DNA of 64,000 nucleotides from Janthinobacterium sp. 17J80-10 (GCF_004114795.1 NZ_CP035311.1:1488001-1552000); one strand, 5' to 3'; counted from the first letter of the stretch, positions 36,242-47,436 are shown. Made by a program: numbers and translations. Notes: generated from the sequence alone by a model not told the origin.

Positions 36242-36268
36242 GCATATGAAAGGCGGATTTGATTCGTT
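36242..36268 (+). promoter_or_regulatory. 27-bp sulfur-region box before periplasmic rhodanese gene
   Basis: Begins GCATATGAAAGGCGGA and ends TTTGATTCGTT; the last 13 bases are the same as those of the gntR-operon copy. It faces the rhodanese gene, 67 bp from its start codon, and shares the 260-bp divergent region with the ATPase operon. Confidence 0.6.
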
Positions 36269-36334
36269 GTTTGTCGGTGGATTCCTCTTGTAACCTGATC
36301 TCCGGATGTATTGACCAACCAAGGGAGAACAACA

Positions 36335-37249
36335 ATGAAATTCATGAAGTCACTGCTGCTCGTCGGCAGCCTGTTGCTGGGTACTGCGCATGCTGCCCCC
36401 GGCGATTTTCTCGTCAGTACCGACTGGCTGGAAAAGAACATCAACGATCCGAAACTGCGTCTGATCGAAGTGAGCGTCAATCCCGGTCAGTTCGAACGTG
36501 GCCATATTCAGGGCGCGGTCAATTTCACCTGGCATACGGACCTGGTCGATCCGGTCAAACGCGATATCGTCAGCCAGCCGAATTTTGAAAAGCTGCTGCG
36601 CGAGGCCGGCGTCAACAATGACAGCACGGTCGTCCTGTACGGCGATACCAACAACTGGTTTGCCGCCTGGGGTGCCTGGGTCTTCGATACCTACGGCATC
36701 AAGAACGTGAAACTGCTCGATGGCGGCCGCAAGAAATGGGAAGCCGAAAACCGTCCGCTGATCGCCGTGGCCAAGGTGCCGGCGCCAGGTAATGTCAAGG
36801 TTCAGGCAGCCAACAAGGCCCTGCGTGCGCGCCTGGCCGATGTCGTCGCCGTGGCAGAGAAGAAGAGCAATGTCGCGCTGGTCGATATCCGTTCGGCCGA
36901 CGAGTACAGCGGCAAGGTGTTTGCACCGGCCGGCGTGCAGGAACTGGCGATTCGTGCCGGCCATGTGCCAGGCGCCGTCAACGTACCCTGGGGCCAGGCG
37001 GTTGCAGCCGATGGCACCTTCAAGCCGGTCGAAGAGCTGAAGAAAATCTACGCTGCGGCCGGCATCGACGGCAGCAAGCCGGTGATTACCTATTGCCGCA
37101 TCGGCGAGCGCTCCAGCCATACCTGGTTCGCCCTGAAAAAGCTGCTGGGATATGACGTGCGCAATTACGATGGCTCCTGGACCGAATACGGCAATGCAGT
37201 CGGTGTGCCCATCAACAACCCGACCGGCACCGTCTGGGGCGGCAAGTAA
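36335..37249 (+). CDS. Periplasmic thiosulfate/3-mercaptopyruvate sulfurtransferase (rhodanese)
   Basis: A 304-residue two-domain rhodanese with a signal peptide (MKFMKSLLLVGSLLLGTAHA). The inactive N-terminal domain (residues 30-150) carries HIQGAVNFTWHTDLVDP; the C-terminal domain has the active cysteine in TYCRIGERSSHTWFALKKLLG (CxxGER type). It starts at ATG 36335 behind AAGGGAGA. It transfers sulfane sulfur in the periplasm, from thiosulfate or 3-mercaptopyruvate to an acceptor. The stop is directly followed by the permease gene, so sulfur processing and uptake are linked. Confidence 0.9.
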   Translation: MKFMKSLLLVGSLLLGTAHAAPGDFLVSTDWLEKNINDPKLRLIEVSVNPGQFERGHIQGAVNFTWHTDLVDPVKRDIVSQPNFEKLLREAGVNNDSTVVLYGDTNNWFAAWGAWVFDTYGIKNVKLLDGGRKKWEAENRPLIAVAKVPAPGNVKVQAANKALRARLADVVAVAEKKSNVALVDIRSADEYSGKVFAPAGVQELAIRAGHVPGAVNVPWGQAVAADGTFKPVEELKKIYAAAGIDGSKPVITYCRIGERSSHTWFALKKLLGYDVRNYDGSWTEYGNAVGVPINNPTGTVWGGK

Positions 37250-38419
37250 TTGGCTGCACTGGCATTGCCGCCCGCGCGGCGGCTCGCAATATCCGCGATC
37301 GTTGTAGCAGCGGCAGTGCTGTTCTCGCACCACCTCGGCGGCATCGCCGAGGGCGGTCGCGAGCTGGCGCTGTCCGCCCTGTTTGGCCTGGCGTTCGGCG
37401 CAATCCTGCAGCGCTCGCGCTTTTGCTTCTTTTGTGTCAGCCGGGATTTTCTGGAACAGCGCGATGCGCGCGGCTTGCTGGGCATCATCGCCGCGCTGGC
37501 AATCGGGATTGTCGGCTACCACCTCGTATTCGGCGCTTTCCTGCCAGTGCCGGCGCCTGGCCGCCTGCCGCCGCAGGCCCACATCGGGCCGCTCAGCTGG
37601 GTGCTGGCAGCAGGCGCATTTTCATTCGGTATCGGCATGGCGCTTTCCGGATCCTGCATCAGCGCCCACCTGTACCGCCTCGGCGAGGGATCGACGGCCT
37701 CGCCATTCGCCTTGCTGGGCGCGTTGATCGGTTTTTCGCTTGGATTTGCAAGCTGGAATTACCTCTACCTTTCGGGCATCCAGGAGGCGCCAGTGGTGTG
37801 GCTGCCGCATCACTTCGGCTATGCCGGCTCGGTGGCGCTGCAACTGGCAGGGCTTGCCATCATCGGCCTGGGGCTTTGGCGCTGGCATCGCCAGCCAGAT
37901 GTCGCACCGTTGAAGGCAAGCCCGTGGGAACGCCGCTGGCCAGCCCATGTCGGCGGCTTGCTGGTCGGCTTCCTCGGGGTATTGTCGTATTTTCGCCTTG
38001 GCCCCCTGGGCGTGACTGCCGAACTGGGCAGTATCGCCCGTACCGGCGCCAGCACGACTGGTTGGCTGCCCGACCGGCTGGAAGGGCTGGATACCTTTTC
38101 CGGTTGCGCCACCGTGATCAAGCAAACCCTGTGGTCGGACAACGGCGTGTTTATCCTGAGCCTGGTGCTGGGTTCCCTGGCTGCGGCGATTTTTGCCGGC
38201 GACTTCAAGCCACGTCTGCCACGCCTGCCGGAAATCGTCCGCGCCCTGGCGGGTGGCGTGCTGATGGGGTGGGGCGCCATGGTCGCGCTGGGCTGCACCG
38301 TCGGCACCCTGCTGTCGGGGATCATGGCGGGCGCCGCATCCGGCTGGGTGTTTGGCTTATTTCTTTTCGGCGGCCTTTGGCTCGGTTGGCGCGTGCGCGG
38401 CCGGCTGGGCTGGGTCTGA
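37250..38419 (+). CDS. YeeE/YedE (TsuA-like) thiosulfate/sulfur permease
   Basis: A 389-residue membrane protein with about ten hydrophobic helices and the conserved cysteine motifs of the YeeE family: RFCFFC near residue 61, SGSCIS, FSGCAT and GCTVGTLLSG near the end. TsuA uses such cysteines to pass thiosulfate through the membrane. The start is a TTG immediately after the TAA of the rhodanese gene (37247-37249), behind GGGGCGG, so translation is probably coupled. Its last 63 bp overlap the end of the convergent efflux OMP gene. Confidence 0.85.
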   Translation: MAALALPPARRLAISAIVVAAAVLFSHHLGGIAEGGRELALSALFGLAFGAILQRSRFCFFCVSRDFLEQRDARGLLGIIAALAIGIVGYHLVFGAFLPVPAPGRLPPQAHIGPLSWVLAAGAFSFGIGMALSGSCISAHLYRLGEGSTASPFALLGALIGFSLGFASWNYLYLSGIQEAPVVWLPHHFGYAGSVALQLAGLAIIGLGLWRWHRQPDVAPLKASPWERRWPAHVGGLLVGFLGVLSYFRLGPLGVTAELGSIARTGASTTGWLPDRLEGLDTFSGCATVIKQTLWSDNGVFILSLVLGSLAAAIFAGDFKPRLPRLPEIVRALAGGVLMGWGAMVALGCTVGTLLSGIMAGAASGWVFGLFLFGGLWLGWRVRGRLGWV

Positions 38420-39871
38420 GGACGTTGTTCCCGGCGCGGCAGCAGGCGGCGTCCAGCCGCCGCCCAGCGCCTTGACCAGGCCGATGCTGGCATTCAGGCG
38501 CCTCCCGAATACGCCCAGCGCATTGCGTTCGATGCCGAGCGCCGTGGTCTGCAAGGTCACGACGCTGAGAAAGTCCACCGTGCCTGCCTGGTAGCGGTTC
38601 AGTGCATCACGCTCGGCCAGGCGCGCCGACTCCAGCGCCGCGTCCAGGTACTCCGCTTCCTGTTCGAGCCATTTCAGGTTCGCCAGCTGGTCTTCGACTT
38701 CCTGCAGGCTTGTCAGCACGGTTTGCCGGTATGTGGCAACCGTGGCGTCGTAGGCGGCGATGGCGGCATCGCCTTGCGATCGCCGCAAGCCGGCATCGAA
38801 CAGCGAAGCTGCAAGCGCGGGGCCGACCGACCATACCCGGTTGGGCAGCGTCAGCCATTTGCTCCACCGGCTGGACTGGAATCCCGATGAGGCCGACAGG
38901 GTCAGGTCAGGAAAGATCGCCGCCTGGGCAACGCCAATGCCGGCATTGGCTGCAGCGACGCGGCGCTCCGCCGCTGCCACGTCGGGCCGGCGCTCCAGCA
39001 GGCTGGAAGGAATCCCCGGGGGAATTGCCGGCAAAGTGCGCTGGACATGGTAGCTGCCACTCGCCGCGGTGTCGGCAGTCAAGGTGAACTCTGCTGGCGC
39101 CTTGCCCAGCAAGACTGCCAGCGCATGTTCCAGCTGCGCGCGCTGCGCCCGGTTGTCGGCGGCCTGGGCCAGCGTCGACTGGAGCTGGGTCTGCGCCTGG
39201 GACACATCGCTGCGGGCGGATACGCCGACCTTGTAGCGATTCTGGGTCAATTCCAGTGAACGCCGATATGCCTGTACGGCATCGTCAAGCAATCGCTGCT
39301 GGGCATCGGCGATACGCAACTGGAAATACGTCTGAGCGAATCCGGATTGGACCGCCAGGGTCGTGGCAGCCAGATCAGCAGCGCTGGCCTGTGCCGTAGC
39401 GATGCTGCCTTCCTGCTGCCGGCGCAAGCGCCCCCAGAGATCGGCTTCCCAGCTGGCGTCGGCGGCAAGGCGATAGGTATTCGAGTTGTTGCCTGCAGCG
39501 ATGCCATTGGTGCCGGTGCCGCGCCGGGCCGAGCCATTCAGGTCCAGTGACGGCCAGCGGCTTGCGCCGGCGCCATCGGCAAGCGCTGCCGCCTGGCGAT
39601 AGCGCGCCGCGCCCTGGGCGATGTTCTGGTTTGCCGCCGCGACTTGCGCCAGCAATTCATTCAGCTTGTCGTCGCCATACAGTTGCCACCATTCTTGCGC
39701 CAGCGCCGGGGCATCGGGCGTGGCCGTCTTCCATGCCGGCAGGTCGAAAGCCTGCTTGTAGTGGGATGCCGCTGGCGCCGCCGGACGCTGGTAGTCGGGA
39801 CCCGCAGCGCAGCCGCAGAGCAGGGTCGCAAGCAGTATCGGCAGGTGGTTTTTTTGGGGATGCAGTTTCAT
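38357..39871 (-). CDS. RND efflux outer-membrane lipoprotein, NodT/OprM family
   Basis: A 504-residue lipoprotein. The signal peptide ends in the lipobox LLCGC, and two OEP domains with long helices follow (for example QNIAQGAARYRQAAALADG and VAAAERRVAAANAGIGVAQAAIFPDLTLSASSG). It is the last gene of the RND operon, 18 bp after the second RND gene. The final proline/alanine-rich tail (about 25 residues) is unlike the family core and overlaps the YeeE gene by 63 bp on the other strand. Together with the pump it forms a tripartite exporter. Confidence 0.92.
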   Translation of the reverse strand: MKLHPQKNHLPILLATLLCGCAAGPDYQRPAAPAASHYKQAFDLPAWKTATPDAPALAQEWWQLYGDDKLNELLAQVAAANQNIAQGAARYRQAAALADGAGASRWPSLDLNGSARRGTGTNGIAAGNNSNTYRLAADASWEADLWGRLRRQQEGSIATAQASAADLAATTLAVQSGFAQTYFQLRIADAQQRLLDDAVQAYRRSLELTQNRYKVGVSARSDVSQAQTQLQSTLAQAADNRAQRAQLEHALAVLLGKAPAEFTLTADTAASGSYHVQRTLPAIPPGIPSSLLERRPDVAAAERRVAAANAGIGVAQAAIFPDLTLSASSGFQSSRWSKWLTLPNRVWSVGPALAASLFDAGLRRSQGDAAIAAYDATVATYRQTVLTSLQEVEDQLANLKWLEQEAEYLDAALESARLAERDALNRYQAGTVDFLSVVTLQTTALGIERNALGVFGRRLNASIGLVKALGGGWTPPAAAPGTTSSDPAQPAAHAPTEPKAAEKK

Positions 39872-39889
39872 GGTGTGCGCGTAGTGCGT

Positions 39890-42800
39890 TCAAATCGGCT
39901 CGGCTGCCGGTGCGGCATGCAGGCGGCGCCAGCTTTGCAGGGTTGCGTGTCGCAGCCGGTCCAGTTTCAGGTAAACCATCGGCGTGGTGTACAGCGTGAG
40001 TATCTGCGACAGCAGCAGGCCGCCGACGATCGACAGCCCGAGCGGTCGCCGCAGCTCGGCGCCGTCGCCGGCGCCCAGGGCCAGCGGCAGGGCGCCCAGC
40101 AGTGCTGCAAGCGTGGTCATGAGGATAGGGCGGAAGCGCAGCAGGCAGGCTTCTCGGATCGACTGTTCCGGGCTCAGGTTGCGGTCGCGTTCGAGCTGCA
40201 GCGCGGTATCGATCATCATGATGGCGTTTTTCTTGACTATGCCGACCAGCAGGATCACGCCGATAAAGGCGATGATCGAAAATTCGCTGCCGCAGACAAT
40301 CAGCGCAAGCAGGGCGCCCACACCGGCAGACGGCAAGGTCGACAGGATGGTCAGCGGATGAATCGTGCTTTCGTAAAGGATGCCGAGCACGATATAAACC
40401 GCAAGCAATGCGGCAAGAATCAGCCAGGGCTGGCTGGCAAGCGACTCCTGGAATACTTGCGCGGTGCCGGCAAAGCGTCCCCTGACGGAATCGGGTGGGT
40501 TGAGCTCGGCAAAGGCTTTTTCAATGGCATCGGCGGCCTGGTCAAGCGCCACGCCTTGTGCCAGGTTGAAGGAAATGGTGGCGGCGGCAAACTGGCCCTG
40601 GTGGTTGACCACCAGCGGCGCCGTGGTCTGTTCCCACCGGCTGATCGCCGCCAGCGGCACCTTGCCGCCTTTTTCCGTCATCAGGTAGATATGCTCCAGC
40701 GCGGCGGGGCCCTGGGCATATTCCGGCTGCAGCGTCAGTACGACATAGTACTGGTTGAGCGGCTCGTAAATGGTGGATACCAGGCGCTGGCCAAAGGCAT
40801 TGTTGAGCGTGGCGTCGATCTGCCGTGCACTGATGCCGAACGTGGCAGCGGCGGCGCGGTCCACCACCAGCGTCGTTTGCAATCCCTTGTCCTGGTAATC
40901 GCTGTTGACGTCGGTAAGCTCGGGCAGGCGTGACAGTGCACCGCGCAGCCGGGGCGCGATGCTTTTCAGTTGCTGCAGGTCGTCGGCCAGGACGGTAAAC
41001 TGGAATTGCGCGCTGCCCGGGCGGGCGCCGATGTTCAACTCTTGCTGGGCATTGACAAACAGGGTGGCTCCGGCAATCTTTGCCAGTTTGGGGCGCAGCC
41101 GCGCAACGATTTCCTGCGCGGTCGCATTCCTTTCTGATAATGGCTTCAGACGGGCAAACATGGCGCCGGTATTCGTCTGGCCGGCGCCGAAGCCGCCGGT
41201 GTACTCGTAGTAAGTGTCGATATCCGGATCTTCGGCGACGATCTTCATGATCTGGTTGACTTTTTGTCGCATCGCCGGGAACGAGATGCTTTGGTCGGCC
41301 TGGAAATTGCCGTTCAGCCGCCCGGTATCCTGTTGCGGGAAAAAGCCTTTCGGCACGATCGTGTAAAGGTAGACATTCAGTGCAATGGTCGCTGCCAGCA
41401 ACAGCAGGATCAATGCGCCATGGCGCAGCGACCAGTCCAGGCTGACGCGATAGGCCCGCAAGGGTATCTCGATCAGGCGCTCGAGCCACAGGCCTAGGCG
41501 GCTGGCGCCGGCCTTGGCGGGACGCAGCAGGATGGCGCTCAGCATCGGCGTGGTGGTGAGCGAGATGACCAGCGAAATCAGCACGGCGATCGACATCGTG
41601 ATGGCGAATTCGCGGAACAGGCGGCCGATCATGCCGCCCATCAGCAACAACGGAATGAATACCGCGATCAGCGACACGCTCATCGCCAGCACGGTAAAGC
41701 CGACTTCGCGCGCGCCCTTGATGGCGGCGTCGAACGGCTTCATGCCTTCCTCGATGTGCCGGATGATGTTTTCAACGACCACGATGGCGTCGTCCACCAC
41801 GAAACCGGTGGAAATGATCAAGGCCATGAGCGAGAGATTGTTGAGGCTGAAGCCGAGCAGATAAATGATCGCCAGCGTGCCCAGCAGCGACACCGGGATC
41901 GCGATGGCGGGAATGATGGTGGCACGGCCGTTGCGCAGGAACAGGAAGGTGACCATGATCACCAGCCCGATGGAAATGAACAGCGTTTCCTCGACTTCGG
42001 CCAGCGACTTGCGGATGGTGGTGCTGCGGTCGATCACCACCTCGACCTCGACCCCGGCCGGCGTGATATCCCGCAGGCGCGGCAACAGCGCCCTGACCGC
42101 ATCGACGGTGGCAACCACGTTGGCGCCGGGCTGGTTCATTACGGCCAGCATGACCGCGGGCTTGCCGCGCGAAGTGCCGGCATTGCGCAGTTCCTGCACG
42201 GAGTCGCGCACCGTTGCGACATCGGCCAGCCGCACCGGCGCGCCATTGACCCAGCTGACGATCAGGCCGCGATAGTCGCGTGCCTGCCTGGCCTGGTCGT
42301 TGAGGCCGATTTGCCAGCGCTGCACGCCATCCTCGATGAAGCCTTTGGGCGCATTGACATTGGCCGCTGCCAGCGCGGCGCGCACCCTGTCCAGCCCGAT
42401 GCCATACTGGTTCAGCACGGTCGGGTTGACTTCCACGCGCACTGAGCGCAGCGCGCTGCCGTTGACATTCACCTGGCCGACGCCCTGTACCTGCGAAATC
42501 TTCTGGCCGAGCACGGTGAAAGCGATGTCGTAGAGCTGTTCCTGCGTATGCGTGTCCGAGGTCAGGGAAATCGCCAGGATGGGCGGGCCGGCGGAATTGA
42601 CCTTGCGGTAGGTCGGGTTGCCGGACAGGCCTGCGGGCAACGTCGAACGGGCAGCATTGATGGCGGATTGCACGTCGCGCGCGGCGCCGTCGATGTTGCG
42701 GTCGAGGTCGAATTGCAGGCTCAGGCGGGTCGTGCCCTGGTTGCTGGTCGACGTCATTTCGGTGATGCCGGCGATACGTCCCAACGCCCGCTCGAGCGGC

Positions 42801-42994
42801 GTGGCGACGGTCGCCGCCATGGTTTCCGGGCTGGCGCCCGGCATGCTGGCACTGACGCTGATCGTGGGAAAATCCACTTGCGGCAGCGAGGCGACCGGCA
42901 AGTGCTTGAAAGCCATCACGCCCGGCAATGCGATTGCCAGCGTCAGCAGGATGGTGGCAACCGGCCGATGGATAAAGACTTGCGACCAGTTCAT
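39890..42994 (-). CDS. RND efflux pump inner-membrane subunit, MdtC/MuxC-like
   Basis: A 1034-residue RND permease. It has twelve predicted transmembrane helices, with the typical [19 protein letters not shown] block in TM4, GFVVDDAI, and the internal duplication with large periplasmic loops. The start of the gene overlaps the other RND gene by 4 bp. Heteromultimeric MdtBC/MuxBC pumps export drugs, bile-salt-like detergents or siderophore-like compounds; the cargo of this one is not evident. Confidence 0.92.
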   Translation of the reverse strand: MNWSQVFIHRPVATILLTLAIALPGVMAFKHLPVASLPQVDFPTISVSASMPGASPETMAATVATPLERALGRIAGITEMTSTSNQGTTRLSLQFDLDRNIDGAARDVQSAINAARSTLPAGLSGNPTYRKVNSAGPPILAISLTSDTHTQEQLYDIAFTVLGQKISQVQGVGQVNVNGSALRSVRVEVNPTVLNQYGIGLDRVRAALAAANVNAPKGFIEDGVQRWQIGLNDQARQARDYRGLIVSWVNGAPVRLADVATVRDSVQELRNAGTSRGKPAVMLAVMNQPGANVVATVDAVRALLPRLRDITPAGVEVEVVIDRSTTIRKSLAEVEETLFISIGLVIMVTFLFLRNGRATIIPAIAIPVSLLGTLAIIYLLGFSLNNLSLMALIISTGFVVDDAIVVVENIIRHIEEGMKPFDAAIKGAREVGFTVLAMSVSLIAVFIPLLLMGGMIGRLFREFAITMSIAVLISLVISLTTTPMLSAILLRPAKAGASRLGLWLERLIEIPLRAYRVSLDWSLRHGALILLLLAATIALNVYLYTIVPKGFFPQQDTGRLNGNFQADQSISFPAMRQKVNQIMKIVAEDPDIDTYYEYTGGFGAGQTNTGAMFARLKPLSERNATAQEIVARLRPKLAKIAGATLFVNAQQELNIGARPGSAQFQFTVLADDLQQLKSIAPRLRGALSRLPELTDVNSDYQDKGLQTTLVVDRAAAATFGISARQIDATLNNAFGQRLVSTIYEPLNQYYVVLTLQPEYAQGPAALEHIYLMTEKGGKVPLAAISRWEQTTAPLVVNHQGQFAAATISFNLAQGVALDQAADAIEKAFAELNPPDSVRGRFAGTAQVFQESLASQPWLILAALLAVYIVLGILYESTIHPLTILSTLPSAGVGALLALIVCGSEFSIIAFIGVILLVGIVKKNAIMMIDTALQLERDRNLSPEQSIREACLLRFRPILMTTLAALLGALPLALGAGDGAELRRPLGLSIVGGLLLSQILTLYTTPMVYLKLDRLRHATLQSWRRLHAAPAAEPI

Positions 42995-45900
42995 GCCTGC
43001 GGCCCGGTGGCGGTGGCGCTGCCGGCATCGTCATGCGCGGCGAGCCCGGCATCGCGGCCGCGCCAGGACTTCACGCGGCTGCCCAGGCGGTCGAAGGCGA
43101 GATAGATTACCGGCGTGGTGAACAGGGTCAAAACCTGGCTGAGCAGCAGGCCGCCGATCATGGCAATGCCGAGCGGGGAACGCAATTCGGAACCCGGGCC
43201 GGACCCGAGCACCAGCGGGACCGCCGACAGCACCGCCGCCAGCGTCGTCATCAGGATCGGGCGCAGGCGCAGCAGGCAAGCCTGGTAGACGGCTGCGCGG
43301 GGCGTCAGGCGTTCAGTGCGTTCCGCTGCCAGGGCGAAGTCGATGATCATGATCGCATTTTTTTGCACGATGCCGATCAGCAGCACGATGCCGATGATGG
43401 CAATGACGCTCAGATCCTTGCCCGTGACCTGCAGGGCAAGCAATGCCCCCACGCCAGCCGAGGGTAGGGTCGACAGGATGGTCAGCGGATGGACAAAGCT
43501 TTCATAGAGCACCCCCAGCACGATGTACATGGTCAGGATCGCGGCGATGACCAGGAAGCCTTCATTGGCAAGCGCCGCGCCGAAGGCCATGGCGGCGCCC
43601 TGGTAGCGGGTCTGCACGCTGGCTGGCAGGTTCAGCGCCCGTTTCTCGGCGTCGATGGCGGCGGTGGCATCGCCCAGAGAATATCCCGGCGCCAGGTTGA
43701 ACGACATCGTGACGGCGGGGAACTGTTTTTCCCTGCTGATCAGGTTGATTGCCGGCTCTTCCCGCACCCGCGCCAAGCTGCTCAGGGGAACCTGGCGGCC
43801 ATTGGCGGACGAGATGTGGATGGCCCGCAGTTTCTCAAGGCCGCTCTGGAAATCCGGCAGCGCTTCCAGCACCACGCGATACTGGCTGGTCTGGGTGAAA
43901 ATGGTGGAGACCTGGCGCTGGCCGAACGCGCTATACAGCGCATCGTCGATTGCCGCGATCGACACGCCGAGCCGGCTGGCGGTATCCCGGTCGACCTCGA
44001 TATAGGCTTTCAGCCCGCCATTTTTCTGGTCGCTCACAATGTCGCTAATCTGCGGCAAGGTCCGCAGGCGTTCCTGCAGAAGCGGCACCCATTCGGTGAG
44101 TGCCGCCGCATCGGTGCTTTCTACCAGGTACTGGTACTGGTTACGACTGACGCGGTCTTCTACTGTGAGGTCCTGCACTGCCTGAAAGTACACCTCGATG
44201 CCTGGCACGCTGCGCACGGCGTCCTGCAGGCGCGCGATGATCTCCGGCGCGCGCTCGGCGCGCTGCGCATGCGGCTTCAGGTTGATCAGGAGGCGCCCGC
44301 TATTCAAGGTATTGTTGACGCCGTCGATGCCGACGATCGACGACAGGCTGGCCACTGCGGGGTCCTTCAGAAGGACCTGGGCTACGGCTTGCTGGCGTTC
44401 TGCCATGGCCCTGAAGGAAATGGATTGGGGCGCCTCGGTAATCACCTGGATCGTGCCGGTATCCTGGGTCGGGAAAAAGCCCTTGGGAATCCACCACGCC
44501 AGCAGTATCGTCAGCAGCAGCGTCAATGCCGCCACCGCCAGTGTTGCCGTCTGGCGCTCCAACACCCATTCGAGCGCGTCACCGTAGCGAGCCTGGATGC
44601 GGTCGAAAATCAGCTGGCCGCTAAGAGGCGTAGCGCTTTCGGCTTTGCCGGCATGCGGCTTGAGCATGCGGGCGCACAGCATGGGCGTCAGCGTCAACGA
44701 AACGACGGCCGATATCAGTATGGAAACCGCCAGCGTAATGGCGAATTCGCGGAACAGCCGGCCCACCACGTCGCCCATGAACAGCAGGGGAATCAGCACC
44801 GCGATCAGGGAAAATGTCAGCGAAATGATGGTGAAGCCGATTTCCCTGGAGCCTTCAAGCGCGGCGGCGCGCGGCGTCTTGCCCTGCTCAATGTGGCGCG
44901 CAATGTTTTCGATCATCACGATGGCGTCGTCCACCACAAAGCCGGTGGCGATCGTGAGCGCCATCAGGGTCAGGTTGTTCAGGCTGAATCCGGCCAGGTA
45001 CATTACGCCGAAGGTGCCGACCAGCGACAGTGGCACCGCCAGGGCCGGGATCAGGGTGGCCGGGACGCTGCGCAGGAACAGGAAAATCACCATCACCACC
45101 AGCGCCACGGCCAGCGCCAGTTCGAACTGCACGTCGCGCACGGCGTGGCGTACCGAGTCGGTGCGGTCCGTTAATACTTTTACTTCCACCGATGCCGGCA
45201 GGCCCGACTGCAATTCCGGCAGCAGGGCACGGATCCGGTTGACCACCTCGATGACATTCGCGCCCGGTTGCCGCTGGATGTTGATCAGGATCGCCTGGTC
45301 CTGGTCTGCCCATGCGGCCAGGTAAGCATCTTCGGCCGCCTCGCGTACCTCTGCGACGTCGGCGAGGCGCACCGGGTTGCCATTGCGCATAGCGATCACG
45401 ATCTGGCGGTATTCATACGCGCTCTTGAGTTGGCTGTTGGCTTCCAGCGCCGACGCCTGTTGTGGTCCGTCGAAATTTCCCTTGGCCTGGTTCGAATTGG
45501 CGGCGCTGATCGCAGCACGCAATTGGTCAAAGCCCAGTCCATAGGCTGCCAGCGCAGTTGGATTCACCTGGATGCGCACGGCTGGCCGTTGGCCGCCGCT
45601 CAGGGTGACCAGGCCGACGCCGGTTACCTGGGAAATCTTTTGCGCCATGCGGGTGTCGACGATATCCTGCAACTTCGTCAGCGGCAGGCTGCCCGGGGTG
45701 ACTGCCAGCGTCATCACCGGCGCATCCGCGGGATTGACCTTGCTATAGATCGGTGGCGTGGGCAAGTCCGGTGGCAAGAAATTGCTTGCAGCATTGATCG
45801 CGGCCTGCACCGACTGCACTGCGATGTCGAGGCTGACATCGAGCTTGAATTGCAGGGTGATCAGCGAGCCGCCGCTGCTGCTGGTGGACGACATCTGGTT

Positions 45901-46131
45901 GAGCCCGGCGATGGCGCCGAACTGCCTTTCCAGCGGCGAGGTGACCCCCGTCGCCATCACTTCGGGGCTGGCGCCCGGGTACAGGGTGCTGACTTGGATG
46001 GTCGGATAATCGACCTGGGGCAATGCCGATTGCGGCAGCAGGCGGTAAGCCAGCAAGCCCGACAGCAGCAATGCCAGCATCAGCAGCGAAGTCGCAACCG
46101 GGCGGAGGATAAACAGGCGGGAAGGATTCAT
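42991..46131 (-). CDS. RND efflux pump inner-membrane subunit, MdtB/MuxB-like
   Basis: A 1046-residue RND permease, first of two tandem RND genes, similar throughout to its partner ([25 protein letters not shown] in TM4; IALxL motifs; large periplasmic loops). Two RND genes in series after one adaptor gene define an MdtABC/MuxABC-type pump, in which both subunits assemble in one trimer. It follows the adaptor gene by 15 bp and overlaps the next RND gene by 4 bp. Confidence 0.92.
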   Translation of the reverse strand: MNPSRLFILRPVATSLLMLALLLSGLLAYRLLPQSALPQVDYPTIQVSTLYPGASPEVMATGVTSPLERQFGAIAGLNQMSSTSSSGGSLITLQFKLDVSLDIAVQSVQAAINAASNFLPPDLPTPPIYSKVNPADAPVMTLAVTPGSLPLTKLQDIVDTRMAQKISQVTGVGLVTLSGGQRPAVRIQVNPTALAAYGLGFDQLRAAISAANSNQAKGNFDGPQQASALEANSQLKSAYEYRQIVIAMRNGNPVRLADVAEVREAAEDAYLAAWADQDQAILINIQRQPGANVIEVVNRIRALLPELQSGLPASVEVKVLTDRTDSVRHAVRDVQFELALAVALVVMVIFLFLRSVPATLIPALAVPLSLVGTFGVMYLAGFSLNNLTLMALTIATGFVVDDAIVMIENIARHIEQGKTPRAAALEGSREIGFTIISLTFSLIAVLIPLLFMGDVVGRLFREFAITLAVSILISAVVSLTLTPMLCARMLKPHAGKAESATPLSGQLIFDRIQARYGDALEWVLERQTATLAVAALTLLLTILLAWWIPKGFFPTQDTGTIQVITEAPQSISFRAMAERQQAVAQVLLKDPAVASLSSIVGIDGVNNTLNSGRLLINLKPHAQRAERAPEIIARLQDAVRSVPGIEVYFQAVQDLTVEDRVSRNQYQYLVESTDAAALTEWVPLLQERLRTLPQISDIVSDQKNGGLKAYIEVDRDTASRLGVSIAAIDDALYSAFGQRQVSTIFTQTSQYRVVLEALPDFQSGLEKLRAIHISSANGRQVPLSSLARVREEPAINLISREKQFPAVTMSFNLAPGYSLGDATAAIDAEKRALNLPASVQTRYQGAAMAFGAALANEGFLVIAAILTMYIVLGVLYESFVHPLTILSTLPSAGVGALLALQVTGKDLSVIAIIGIVLLIGIVQKNAIMIIDFALAAERTERLTPRAAVYQACLLRLRPILMTTLAAVLSAVPLVLGSGPGSELRSPLGIAMIGGLLLSQVLTLFTTPVIYLAFDRLGSRVKSWRGRDAGLAAHDDAGSATATGPQA

Positions 46132-46146
46132 TCAGGCATGCCCCGT

Positions 46147-47436
46147 TCAAGAGCGTTCTGGCTGCGGCTTTTTCTCCTGCCGGCTGCCGGCTTCGCCGCG
46201 CACAGTGTCGGCCGTTGCGCCATCCTGTCGCGGTTTGCCTTGCCCTTTCGCGTTACGCGTCGCGCCTTCGCGGCCGCTGGATACTGCCACCTTGGCGCCT
46301 TCGCGCAATTTGTCCACGCCATTGACCACCACGATTTCCCCCGCATTCAAGCCTTCGCTGATCAGGGTGACGCCGGCTTCGACCGGGCCGGGCTTTACCG
46401 GTTTTACCGTGACGGTATTGTCTGCGCCCACCACGTAGACAAAGGGCCCCTGGCTGCCGCGCTGAATCGCCGCATTCGGCGCAACGGTGGCATTGGCGCG
46501 GGTTTCCGTCAGCAGGCGGATGTTGACGAACTGGTTCGGGAACAGGGTATTGTCCGTATTGGGGAAGAGCGCCTTGAATTTGACGGTGCCGGAGGCTGGA
46601 TCGATCTGGTTGTCGATGGTCAGCAGCTCACCTTTCGCAAGCAGCTTTTTGCTGCCACGGTCCCAGGCTTCCACTTCCAACGGCTTGCCGCTTTTTTGTG
46701 AAGCTGCAAGCCGTGCCGCGATATTCGGCAGCACATCTTCCGGCAGCGCGAACACCACCCCGATCGGCTGCAGGGCCGTGATCACGGCCAGGCCAGTGCT
46801 ATCGGTTGTGCTGATATTGTTGCCCGAGTCGATCTGGCGCAAGCCGATTTTGCCGGATATCGGCGCGGCAATGCGCGTGAATTCAAGCTGCAGCCGGGCA
46901 TTGTCGAGCAAGCCCTGGTCGGCCTGGACTGTGCCCTTATATTGCTGCACCAGCGATTCCTGGGTGTCGACCTGCTGCGTCGAGATGGAATTCTGCTCGC
47001 GCAGCTGGCGATAGCGTTCCAGATCGATCTGGGCATTCTTCAGCAGCGCCAGGTTACGTGTGGCCTGGCCCTGCACCTGCGCGAGCTGGGCGGCAAACGG
47101 GCGCGGGTCGATCTCGGCCAGTACTTCTCCTGCCTTGACGGCCTGGCCTTCCTTGAACAGCACGCGCTGTAACTGGCCATTCACGCGCGCGCGCACCGTA
47201 ACGGATGCTTGCGACACGACCGTGCCCAGGCCGTTCTGGACGATCCGCACGTCCTGGGTCTTGACCGGCTGGGCGATCACGGGAATCGGCCTGGCGTTAC
47301 CGGCGTTGCGGGCAGCAGGCGCGGATGCCGCCTGGGTATCCTTGATTTTCCAGTAACTGCCGGCGCCGAGCCCCAGCGCGAGCACGAATAGCCCGCCGGC
47401 TGCCATGCGAACTGGCTTTGAATTCTTGATGAGCAT
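46147..47436 (-). CDS. RND efflux periplasmic adaptor (MdtA-like)
   Basis: A 429-residue adaptor. The start is taken at 47436 (MLIKNSKPVRMAAGGLFVLALGLGAGSYW), which gives a membrane anchor; a longer frame reaches 47649 but has no such segment. A lipoyl-like/hairpin core follows: VTVRARVNGQLQRVLFKEGQAVKAGEVLAEIDPRPF, then a coiled-coil with NAQIDLERYRQLREQNSISTQQVDTQ, and a beta-barrel. The C-terminus is charged and repetitive. First gene of the efflux operon; no regulator gene is adjacent. Confidence 0.92.
   Translation of the reverse strand: MLIKNSKPVRMAAGGLFVLALGLGAGSYWKIKDTQAASAPAARNAGNARPIPVIAQPVKTQDVRIVQNGLGTVVSQASVTVRARVNGQLQRVLFKEGQAVKAGEVLAEIDPRPFAAQLAQVQGQATRNLALLKNAQIDLERYRQLREQNSISTQQVDTQESLVQQYKGTVQADQGLLDNARLQLEFTRIAAPISGKIGLRQIDSGNNISTTDSTGLAVITALQPIGVVFALPEDVLPNIAARLAASQKSGKPLEVEAWDRGSKKLLAKGELLTIDNQIDPASGTVKFKALFPNTDNTLFPNQFVNIRLLTETRANATVAPNAAIQRGSQGPFVYVVGADNTVTVKPVKPGPVEAGVTLISEGLNAGEIVVVNGVDKLREGAKVAVSSGREGATRNAKGQGKPRQDGATADTVRGEAGSRQEKKPQPERS

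Noticed and set aside
43489-45174. A 561-codon plus-strand open frame opposite the RND gene
   Set aside because: Shadow of the RND pump gene; composition is Gln/His/Arg-rich as expected from reversed codons.
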